This document shows positions 50,061 through 56,140 of a stretch of DNA of 56,140 nucleotides, one piece after another (the first letter of the stretch is position 1; the number at the start of each line of letters is the position of its first letter). The DNA is from Bacteroidota bacterium (lineage in GTDB: Bacteria; Bacteroidota; Bacteroidia; Flavobacteriales; Flavobacteriaceae). A program made the position numbers and the translations under genes. The DNA lies in the NCBI GenBank assembly GCA_023434025.1, contig JAEYTL010000005.1:1-56140 (forward strand), in the 5' to 3' direction. Under the pieces are notes generated by a model, which searched no databases, was not told the DNA's origin, and saw only the letters and a program-made list of their open reading frames with translations.

Positions 50061-50774
50061 ATGACAAAGCTAAGTGTAAATATCAATAAAATTGCTACGC
50101 TCCGAAATTCAAGAGGAGGAGATGTGCCTAATGTTGTTCAGGTGGCCCGTGATGTGCAGCGTTTCGGGGCTCATGGTGTTACAGTCCATCCAAGACCGGA
50201 TGAACGCCATATTCGTTATCAGGATGCACGGGATCTGAAACCGGTTGTTTATACGGAGTATAATGTTGAAGGGAATCCGGTGCAAAAGTTTATTGATTTG
50301 GTGTTGGAGGTCAGGCCAACGCAGGTGACTTTGGTTCCTGATGCTGATGATGCCATTACATCTGATGCGGGTTGGGATACCGTCAAAAACAAAGATTTTT
50401 TAATTGAAATAATTCAGGAGTTTAAACGAAATAATATCCGTACCTCCGTTTTTGTTGATCCGGTTTTAAGGATGGTTGAAGGAGCAAAAGCAACAGGGGC
50501 AGACCGGATTGAATTATATACCGAAGAGTTTGCCCGTCAATATGGCTTGGGGAACAATAAGGCTGTTGGGCCTTATGCTGAAGCGGCTGTTCTGGCAAAT
50601 GAATTAGGTTTGGGGGTTAATGCCGGACACGATTTGAGCCTGGATAATATCCGTTTTTTTAAAGAAAATATTCCCGGTTTATTAGAAGTTTCCATCGGTC
50701 ATGCTCTCATTTGCGAATCGCTTTATCTGGGGATTGAGAATGTAGTGAATATGTATTTGCATAAACTTAAGTAA
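50061..50774 (+). CDS. pdxJ: Pyridoxine 5'-phosphate synthase
   Basis: A 237-residue TIM-barrel enzyme that condenses 1-deoxyxylulose 5-phosphate with 3-amino-2-oxopropyl phosphate to pyridoxine 5'-phosphate. Visible: LSVNINKIATLRNSRGGDVPNVVQVA, GVTVHPRPDERHIRYQD (active-site His and Arg), VTLVPDADDAITSDAGWD and a phosphate-binding VSIGHALICESLYLG near the C-terminus. Complete. It is followed by a 43-nt palindrome rather than by a T-tailed terminator. Confidence 0.96.
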   Translation: MTKLSVNINKIATLRNSRGGDVPNVVQVARDVQRFGAHGVTVHPRPDERHIRYQDARDLKPVVYTEYNVEGNPVQKFIDLVLEVRPTQVTLVPDADDAITSDAGWDTVKNKDFLIEIIQEFKRNNIRTSVFVDPVLRMVEGAKATGADRIELYTEEFARQYGLGNNKAVGPYAEAAVLANELGLGVNAGHDLSLDNIRFFKENIPGLLEVSIGHALICESLYLGIENVVNMYLHKLK

Positions 50775-50779
50775 TGTGC

Positions 50780-50822
50780 TTCGTAGACCTGACAGGTTTT
50801 CAAAACCTGTCAGGTCTACGAA
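50780..50822. repeat. 43-nt perfect palindrome (REP-like element)
   Basis: Two perfectly complementary 21-nt arms (50780-50800 and 50802-50822) flank a single C at 50801. The core word is AGACCTGACAGGTTTT and its complement. No T-run follows, so it is not a classical terminator. Similar ACCTGACAGGTTTT palindromes are, to my memory, frequent between genes in Flavobacterium genomes, i.e. a dispersed repeat. Only one copy lies in this window. Confidence 0.85.
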
Positions 50823-50842
50823 CGATATAAAAAAATAGTAAA

Positions 50843-51607
50843 ATGTTACATTCAAAAATAGAAGGAGAAGGAAAGCCGCTTGTTATACTGCATGGATTTC
50901 TTGGGATGTCTGATAACTGGAAAACCCTGGGTGTGCAGTTTGCCGGACAGGGTTTTCAGGTGCATATGCTCGATCTGCGAAACCATGGGAGAAGTTTTCA
51001 TGCCGATGAATTCAATTATACTGTCATGGTTGATGACGTGCTGGACTATTGCCGGTTTCATCAGCTGCAAAAAATTGATGTCATTGGTCATTCGATGGGC
51101 GGAAAAATAGCAATGTTTCTAGCGGCAAACCATCCGGAATTGATTAACCGGCTGATCGTGGCGGATATTGGTCCGAGGTATTATCGCCCGCATCACCAAG
51201 ATATTCTGGAAGGATTGAATGCGGTTGATTTTTCATTAAAACCCGAAAGAGGTGAAGTAGATGAAATGCTGAAAAATTATATTCCTGACTACGGAACGCG
51301 TCAGTTTTTAATGAAAAGTTTGTACTGGAAAGAACCCGGACAGTTGGCATTCCGGTTTAATCTGGCTGTTTTTAACAAAGAAATTGAGCAGATTGGAAAA
51401 GCTCTTCCGGAAGAAGTTCGTTTTGAAAAGCCAACATTGTTTATCAGAGGGGGTAATTCAAGATATATTTTAGAAGAAGATTTCTCAGTGATCAGAAATC
51501 AATTTCCAATGGCAGAATTTGAAACGATACCGAATGCCGGGCATTGGTTGCATGCCGAAAACCCAAAACTGTTTTTTGAAATTGTGCTGAAATTTTTAAA
51601 AGGTTAA
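50843..51607 (+). CDS. Alpha/beta hydrolase (YbfF-like esterase)
   Basis: A 254-residue alpha/beta-hydrolase with oxyanion HGFLGMSDNW (about 18-27), the nucleophile elbow GHSMGGK (about 81-87), LIVADIGPRYYRP, which resembles YbfF, and the catalytic histidine in NAGHWLHAENP (about 233-243). The substrate is unknown; YbfF-type enzymes hydrolyse short acyl esters or thioesters. It lies 21 nt after the palindrome, between pdxJ and a small membrane protein gene. Complete, with no signal peptide. Confidence 0.9.
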   Translation: MLHSKIEGEGKPLVILHGFLGMSDNWKTLGVQFAGQGFQVHMLDLRNHGRSFHADEFNYTVMVDDVLDYCRFHQLQKIDVIGHSMGGKIAMFLAANHPELINRLIVADIGPRYYRPHHQDILEGLNAVDFSLKPERGEVDEMLKNYIPDYGTRQFLMKSLYWKEPGQLAFRFNLAVFNKEIEQIGKALPEEVRFEKPTLFIRGGNSRYILEEDFSVIRNQFPMAEFETIPNAGHWLHAENPKLFFEIVLKFLKG

Positions 51608-51639
51608 TATTTTTTTGTAATTTTATAAAAAGATACGTT

Positions 51640-51987
51640 ATGAGTTTATTGCTTCGAATTCTGATTACTGCGGCTTTAGTGATGCTGATTGCCCATCTTT
51701 TGCCGGGAGTTAAAGTAGATAGTTTTATGCAGTCTATTTATGTGGCTGTTATTTTAGGATTGCTTAATCTGTTTATAAAGCCGATCATTGTCTTGTTCAC
51801 ACTGCCGGTGACCATTATAACCCTGGGTCTTTTTCTGCTGGTTATCAATGCATTTATGGTGCTGTTGTGTAGTAATATTGTGGGAGGTTTTTATGTTGAG
51901 TCATTTTGGACAGCACTGTTTTTTAGTATTATTTTGTCCATATTTCAGTCGGTAGTGTATAAATTAACCGCAGGAGAAGAGAAATAA
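51640..51987 (+). CDS. Four-helix membrane protein, phage holin family 4 type (PF04020)
   Basis: A 115-residue integral membrane protein with four helices and the typical wording LLPGVKVDSFMQSIYVAVILGLLNLFIKPIIVLFTLPVTIITLGLFLLVINAFMVLL. The family is named after a phage holin but is found in most bacterial chromosomes with no phage context, as here; the role is unknown. It follows the hydrolase by 32 nt. No lysis gene or other phage gene is near, so it should not be read as a prophage trace. Confidence 0.88.
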   Translation: MSLLLRILITAALVMLIAHLLPGVKVDSFMQSIYVAVILGLLNLFIKPIIVLFTLPVTIITLGLFLLVINAFMVLLCSNIVGGFYVESFWTALFFSIILSIFQSVVYKLTAGEEK

Positions 51988-52022
51988 TCAGGCATGAATT
52001 GTTAAAATTCAGACTGTTGCTA

Positions 52023-52061
52023 TTGGTTGGGTGGTGAAAAAGTTGTACTTTTGCCACCCAA
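52023..52061 (+). promoter_or_regulatory. tig promoter inside an inverted repeat
   Basis: TTG at 52023-52025, a 20-nt spacer and TACTTTTG at 52046-52053 fit the Flavobacterium promoter consensus. TTGGGTGG (52027-52034) and CCACCCAA (52054-52061) form inverted arms around the -7 element, with AAAAG/CTTTT able to extend the pairing. Transcription would start near 52060, about 20 nt before the tig ATG. Confidence 0.6.
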
Positions 52062-52080
52062 TTTTAGTATGTAAACAGAA

Positions 52081-53406
52081 ATGAATATCACAAGAACAAA
52101 TGTGGATGCTTTGAATGCGGTGGTTACCGTAGCGGTTTCCAAAAATGATTATGCTTCAAAAGTAGAAAAAGTATTAGCAGATTATCGTAAAAATGCTACA
52201 ATTCCGGGGTTCAGAAAAGGAGCGGTGCCTATGAGTTTAATCCAGAAACAATACGGAAAAGCAGTGTTGTTGGAAGAGGTAAACAAAGTGCTTCAGGAAA
52301 ATTTAAACAACTATCTGGTTGAAGAAAAATTAGATATTTTAGGAAATCCGCTTCCGAAAGTTACCGAAGATTTTGATTGGGATAAAGAAGATTTTACATT
52401 TGATTTTGAGTTAGGTCTGGCTCCGTCTTTCTCGGTAGATTTGGCGGCTAAAAATAACATTACAGCATTCAAGATTATTGCAGATGACAAAATGTTAAAC
52501 GAGCAGGTAGAGAGAATTCAAAAGCAATACGGGAAATTAATTTCTAAAGATACAGTTGAAGAAGGTGATGATCTGAATGTGACATTTACAAACGAAGCAA
52601 ACGGAATTAATAACACAGTGTCTGTTTCGCTTGATGTTTTTAAAGATAAAAAAACAATTAAAAAATTCATCGGGAAAAAAGTTGGTGATGTGGTTGAAAT
52701 AGGAACCAAAGGTTTGTTTGATGATGACCATAAATTGATGGATTATCTGAAAGTTGATCACGATTTGGTTCACGGTCTGGATATTGAAGTTGAGGCCAAA
52801 ATAGAAGGAATCACAACCAGTGAGAAAGCAGAATTAAACCAGGAATTGTTCGATAAATTGTTTGGTGAAGGCAATGTGACTTCTGTAGAAGAAGTGAAGG
52901 CAAAAATTAAAGAAGATGCAGAAAAACAATTTGCACAGCAAGCCGACCAAAAGTTCTTAAATGATGTAACCGAATTTTTATTGGAAAATACTAAATTTGA
53001 TCTGCCATCGGAATTCTTAATCAAATGGCTGCAAAACGCAGGTGAGAAACAATTGACTGAAGAAGAGGCAAGGGATGAATTTTCAAAATCAGAAAAAGGT
53101 CTTCGTTATCAATTGATTGAAGGAAAAATAATGACAGAAAATAACCTGCAAATCACTTTTGAAGATTTAAAAGCATATACCTCTGAGTTAATCAAAAAAC
53201 AAATGGCTCAATTTGGCCAGATGAATCCGACGCAGGAAGATATTGATGGTATTGTGGCCCGTGTGCTTTCTAACCAGGACGAAGTAAAAAGATTGTCTGA
53301 GCAGGTGATGAACGAAAAAATGTTAGGTCTTTTCAAGGAAAAAGTAAAAGCAAAGTCAAAAGAAGTTTCTTACGAACAGTTCGTTAAAGAAATGTACGGA
53401 GAATAA
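52081..53406 (+). CDS. tig: Trigger factor
   Basis: A 441-residue ribosome-associated chaperone. The N-terminal ribosome-binding domain (about 1-115) has the GFRKGAVPMSLIQKQYGK signature at about 44-61. The middle part (about 150-230) is a reduced FKBP-type domain, and the C-terminal helical arms (about 235-441) are rich in Lys/Glu. Divergence from the GFRxGKxP pattern (here GFRKGAVP) is usual in Bacteroidota. It binds nascent chains at the exit tunnel. It is followed by clpP and clpX, the conserved folding/degradation order. Confidence 0.94.
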   Translation: MNITRTNVDALNAVVTVAVSKNDYASKVEKVLADYRKNATIPGFRKGAVPMSLIQKQYGKAVLLEEVNKVLQENLNNYLVEEKLDILGNPLPKVTEDFDWDKEDFTFDFELGLAPSFSVDLAAKNNITAFKIIADDKMLNEQVERIQKQYGKLISKDTVEEGDDLNVTFTNEANGINNTVSVSLDVFKDKKTIKKFIGKKVGDVVEIGTKGLFDDDHKLMDYLKVDHDLVHGLDIEVEAKIEGITTSEKAELNQELFDKLFGEGNVTSVEEVKAKIKEDAEKQFAQQADQKFLNDVTEFLLENTKFDLPSEFLIKWLQNAGEKQLTEEEARDEFSKSEKGLRYQLIEGKIMTENNLQITFEDLKAYTSELIKKQMAQFGQMNPTQEDIDGIVARVLSNQDEVKRLSEQVMNEKMLGLFKEKVKAKSKEVSYEQFVKEMYGE

Positions 53407-53425
53407 GTTTTTTCAAAAAAAGTAG

Positions 53426-53433
53426 TATATTTG
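53426..53433 (+). promoter_or_regulatory. -7 element for clpP
   Basis: TATATTTG matches TAnnTTTG in the gap after tig; transcription would start near 53440, at the edge of the following hairpin. No -33 TTG is visible. Confidence 0.4.
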
Positions 53434-53460
53434 GGCGTCAAATGTCAGTTTGACGCTCTT
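53434..53460. terminator. Hairpin between tig and clpP
   Basis: GGGCGTCAAA (53434-53443 region) pairs with TTTGACGCTC (53450-53459 region), ten pairs with one G-U, loop of 6 nt, followed by TTTTA. It is a modest terminator for tig or, if clpP transcripts start just before it, a 5'-leader hairpin. Confidence 0.5.
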
Positions 53461-53499
53461 TTACGTTTAAAAGAGCAAACAAAAACAGCCTATTTTAAA

Positions 53500-54159
53500 A
53501 TGAACTTCGGAAAAGAATTTAAAAAATTTGCTACCAGACACCACGGTGTTAACAGCATGTACTACGATAAAATTGTGAGCGGAATGACCCCTTACATCAT
53601 TGAAGAGCGTCAGTTAAATGTTTCGCAGTTAGACGTTTTCTCCCGTTTGATGATGGACAGAATTATCTTTTTGGGCACAGGTGTGGATGATTATGTGGCT
53701 AACATTATACAAGCACAATTGTTGTTCTTGGAAAGTGTTGATGCCTCCAAGGATATCCAGATCTACATTAATTCGCCGGGCGGAAGCGTGTATGCCGGAT
53801 TGGGCATTTATGATACGATGCAGTATGTAAAACCGGATGTGGCTACAATCTGTACCGGAATGGCTGCCTCTATGGGAGCTGTTTTATTGTGTGCCGGGGC
53901 GGCCGGAAAACGTTCGGCATTACCGCATTCAAGAGTGATGATTCATCAGCCTTCCGGCGGGGCACAGGGAGTGGCTACCGATATGGAAATCAATTTAAAA
54001 GAAATGTTGAAGCTGAAAGATGAGCTTTATCAGATTATTGCAAACCATTCCGGGCAACCCTTTGAAAAGGTGTATAAAGATTCCGAACGCGATTATTGGA
54101 TGATTGCCGATGAAGCTAAGGAATACGGGATGATTGATGAGGTTTTAAGAAGAAAATAG
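53500..54159 (+). CDS. clpP: ATP-dependent Clp protease proteolytic subunit
   Basis: A 219-residue serine protease subunit starting at the ATG 53500 (MNFGKEFKKFATRHHGVNSMYY); an earlier TTG at 53431 would include the leader hairpin and is rejected. The catalytic triad is visible: S124 in CTGMAASMGAVLL, H149 in VMIHQPSGG and D198 in SERDYWM. Tetradecamers degrade proteins fed by ClpX, encoded 43 nt downstream. Normal length with a short processed-type N-terminus. Confidence 0.97.
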   Translation: MNFGKEFKKFATRHHGVNSMYYDKIVSGMTPYIIEERQLNVSQLDVFSRLMMDRIIFLGTGVDDYVANIIQAQLLFLESVDASKDIQIYINSPGGSVYAGLGIYDTMQYVKPDVATICTGMAASMGAVLLCAGAAGKRSALPHSRVMIHQPSGGAQGVATDMEINLKEMLKLKDELYQIIANHSGQPFEKVYKDSERDYWMIADEAKEYGMIDEVLRRK

Positions 54160-54202
54160 TTAGAGGTAATTACCCATTATCTCTAACCCATTACCATAAA
54201 AT

Positions 54203-55435
54203 ATGGCAAAAGAAATGTTGGAATGTTCTTTCTGCGGAAGAAAGAAACCCGAGACAAATTTGTTAATCGCCGGGATTGATGCCCATATCTGTGATAAATG
54301 CATCGACCAGGCACACGGCATTGTTTTAGAAGAACTCAAGCAAAGCAAGCATTCCCACGGCTTAGGGGATTTAGTGCTTAAAAAGCCCAAGGAAATCCGT
54401 GCGTTTTTAGACCAGTATGTAATCGGTCAGGACCAAACTAAAAAAGTGATGTCTGTGGCTGTTTATAACCACTATAAGCGTCTGATGCAAAAAAACCAGG
54501 ATGATGAGGTAGAAATTGAAAAGAGCAACATCATCATGGTAGGGCAAACCGGAACCGGAAAAACACTGGTGGCCAAAACCATAGCCAAAATGCTGAATGT
54601 ACCTTTAACAATTGTTGATGCAACGGTTTTAACAGAAGCAGGTTATGTGGGTGAAGATGTGGAAAGCATTTTAACCCGGTTGCTGCAGGTTGCTGATTAC
54701 GATGTGGCAAAGGCCGAGAGAGGTATTGTCTTTATTGATGAGATTGATAAAATTGCCCGTAAAAGCGATAACCCTTCCATTACACGGGATGTTTCCGGCG
54801 AAGGAGTACAGCAAGCCTTGCTGAAGCTGCTGGAAGGAACGGTGGTGAATGTTCCGCCGAAAGGAGGAAGAAAACACCCGGATCAGAAGTTTATTGAAGT
54901 AAATACACAGAACATTCTTTTCATTGCAGGGGGTGCCTTTGACGGGATCGAACGAATTATTTCAAAGCGATTGAACCGACAGGCTGTAGGCTATAGTGCA
55001 TCTGCCAATACGGACCATATCGATAAGGATAACCTGATGCAGTATATCATCCCGAAAGACATCAAGGATTTTGGCTTGATTCCGGAAATCATCGGTCGTC
55101 TTCCCGTATTGTCCTATATGAATCCGTTAGACAGGGAAACCCTTCGGTCAATTTTAACCGAGCCTAAAAATGCATTGATCAAGCAGTATAAAAAACTGTT
55201 TGAGATGGACGGGGTAGAATTCTCCATTTCAGAAGAAGCCTTAGATTATATTGTAGACAAAGCCTTGGAATATAAGTTGGGTGCCCGTGGGTTACGTTCG
55301 CTTTGCGAAGCCATTTTAACCGATGCGATGTATGATTTGCCCAGTTCGGAAGAAAAGACCCTGCACATCGAAAAAAGCTATGCTGAGCATACGCTGAATA
55401 AAAATATGCTGCAACGGCTTAAAGCTGTTTCTTAG
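54203..55435 (+). CDS. clpX: ATP-dependent Clp protease ATP-binding subunit ClpX
   Basis: A 410-residue AAA+ unfoldase. The N-terminal zinc-binding domain has C8, C11, C30 and C33 (CSFCGRKKPETN...HICDKC). The ATPase core has Walker A GQTGTGKT (about 113-120), the pore-loop motif AGYVGEDVES, Walker B VFIDEIDKIA and sensor II within LGARGLRSLCEAI. It delivers substrates to ClpP, encoded just upstream. The 43-nt gap to clpP contains a 7-bp stem (GTTAGAG at 54159-54165 with CTCTAAC at 54181-54187) that could tune expression. A clear terminator follows. Confidence 0.97.
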   Translation: MAKEMLECSFCGRKKPETNLLIAGIDAHICDKCIDQAHGIVLEELKQSKHSHGLGDLVLKKPKEIRAFLDQYVIGQDQTKKVMSVAVYNHYKRLMQKNQDDEVEIEKSNIIMVGQTGTGKTLVAKTIAKMLNVPLTIVDATVLTEAGYVGEDVESILTRLLQVADYDVAKAERGIVFIDEIDKIARKSDNPSITRDVSGEGVQQALLKLLEGTVVNVPPKGGRKHPDQKFIEVNTQNILFIAGGAFDGIERIISKRLNRQAVGYSASANTDHIDKDNLMQYIIPKDIKDFGLIPEIIGRLPVLSYMNPLDRETLRSILTEPKNALIKQYKKLFEMDGVEFSISEEALDYIVDKALEYKLGARGLRSLCEAILTDAMYDLPSSEEKTLHIEKSYAEHTLNKNMLQRLKAVS

Positions 55436-55463
55436 AAATTACTTATAATACTAAATTAGATTA

Positions 55464-55493
55464 ATCCTGAAGTTGTTGCTTCAGGATTTTTTT
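55464..55493 (+). terminator. Terminator of the tig-clpP-clpX region
   Basis: ATCCTGAAG (55464-55472) pairs perfectly with CTTCAGGAT (55479-55487) around a 6-nt loop, followed by T6. Confidence 0.85.
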
Positions 55494-55511
55494 GTGCCGA
55501 ATTGTTGACGT

Positions 55512-55539
55512 TAACTTAAAAATTATTATTTTTAAGTTA
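55512..55539. repeat. AT-rich perfect inverted repeat
   Basis: Twelve-nt arms TAACTTAAAAAT (55512-55523) and its complement (55528-55539) with a TATT centre. It lies just after the clpX terminator and about 130 nt before the lipoprotein gene, and could be an operator or a terminator remnant. Confidence 0.5.
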
Positions 55540-55666
55540 TAATAAAAATCCCCATTTGTAGGGATTGATTTGTTTTTAATAAAATCATAAAATTGTCGGG
55601 AGTTACATTTTATGATAAATGATAACCGCCAAACAGAGATTTTATTAACCATCAAATATATTTATC

Positions 55667-56140
55667 ATGAAAAAAATCTTTTATCAATTAGTTTTTATTT
55701 TCTTTCTCTCTTTTTTCACATCCTGCGAAAGAGAAGAATTTGACATCTCAAATGAAACTTTTCAAGATCAATACGGTTATCAGGTAAAAAAATAAGCTTT
55801 CGCGAGTTAAAACTCAATCGAAATGCCTTTGAAAAATTAAAAGAATCACGTTCAAAAATGAACACTTCTTTAATGCAAAGAGGTATTTTTAATGAAGATT
55901 TAGGTGTTTTTATTGACACTACAAACATCCTGATTACAGAAAAAGACGGAAAGCATTCTATTACTTTTAGAATCATTAATGAAGAAGAATTGTCTAAAAT
56001 TGAAAATTTGGTGCTAAACTCCAAAGAAGACGGAAGTTATAAAGCTTTTATAACCGAGTATTTATTGTCTCAGGAAGAGTTAACCAAGTTGGCAAACAAT
56101 GAAGATCTTGGATACAAAAAGCCATCCGCTATTACAGATG
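55667..56140 (+). pseudogene. Lipoprotein gene interrupted at an A7 slippery run (3' end outside window)
   Basis: The start at 55667 gives a lipoprotein signal (MKKIFYQLVFIFFLSFFTSC, lipobox cysteine at 20) and reads in frame to a stop at 55793-55795 after only 42 residues. Directly before the stop lies A7 (55786-55792). Moving back by one base there (next codon 55792-55794, ATA) opens a continuous frame ISFRELKLNRNAFEKLKESR ... to the window end at 56140, with coherent acidic/helical coding character and no further stop. So the gene is frameshifted, slippery-coded or affected by a read error. The downstream part has no family I recognise; it is rich in Glu/Lys/Asn. It is not complete here. 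Confidence 0.6.

Noticed and set aside
51640..51987. Phage holin as a trace of a prophage
   Set aside because: The family name is historical. No other phage gene, attachment site or composition change is seen around it.
1..56140. tRNA genes, CRISPR arrays, insertion sequences
   Set aside because: I looked through all gaps; none shows a cloverleaf with a TTCGA arm, regularly spaced repeats or transposase-like coding sequence. The gaps are short apart from the two edges and 39881-40184.

Overview
The window is chromosomal DNA of a member of the Flavobacteriaceae (Bacteroidota), most like Flavobacterium. The evidence is a gliding/type IX secretion gene set (sprA, remB, a porP/sprF homologue, a porG-like gene), the gene order maeB-ruvA-sprA-gcvH, many promoter-like TAnnTTTG (-7) elements typical of this phylum, few obvious Shine-Dalgarno sequences, and short AT-rich gaps. 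It is mostly core genome. Only the two ends look accessory. I saw no rRNA, tRNA, CRISPR array, insertion sequence or prophage.

Layout. 1-925: AT-rich edge with a terminator from an upstream gene, a probable relic of a polymorphic-toxin C-terminus and a MafI-like orphan immunity gene. 923-5848 (minus): a glutamate dehydrogenase operon headed by a small cysteine protein, behind a convincing sigma-54 promoter, next to an NtrC-type sigma-54 activator and its cytoplasmic histidine kinase. This reads as a self-contained nitrogen/glutamate control module. 6067-21655 (plus): malic enzyme-phosphotransacetylase fusion, ruvA, the giant sprA, gcvH, a VanZ-like protein, two TonB-like proteins flanking deoC, then remB. 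21731-26981 (plus): a cytochrome oxidase maturation/subunit block (heme O synthase, two subunit III genes, subunit IV, a cysteine-less Sco-like protein, a true Sco, DUF420, a small CxxC membrane protein). 26982-36495: DUF4403 lipoprotein, a TolC/adaptor pair, tsaB, MscS channel, a charged helical protein, a YyaL/DUF255 protein and dodecin. 36625-42532: phosphate transporter with a PhoU-like tail, an Nfu protein with a duplicated N-terminal domain, PorP/SprF, gamma-carbonic anhydrase, glutamate racemase.

42608-49958 (minus): the conserved envelope-biogenesis cluster CBS protein-nadK-porG-uppS-bamA-ompH/skp-ompH/skp. 50061-55435 (plus): pdxJ, a 43-nt palindrome, an alpha/beta hydrolase, a small membrane protein, then tig-clpP-clpX for protein folding and turnover. 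55667-56140: a lipoprotein gene interrupted by a one-base shift exactly at an in-frame A7 slippery run, cut by the window end.

How genes work together: BamA/Skp assemble outer-membrane barrels, and SprA (translocon), PorG and PorP/SprF belong to the type IX system that exports and anchors motility adhesins. RemB and the TonB-like proteins share a related small domain. The least expected items are the sigma-54 promoter in front of the glutamate dehydrogenase operon, the shared TonB-C-like domain in three nearby proteins including RemB, and the frameshifted lipoprotein at the right edge. I found no clearly new multi-gene system. The statements rest on reading translations and DNA motifs by eye, without database searches.
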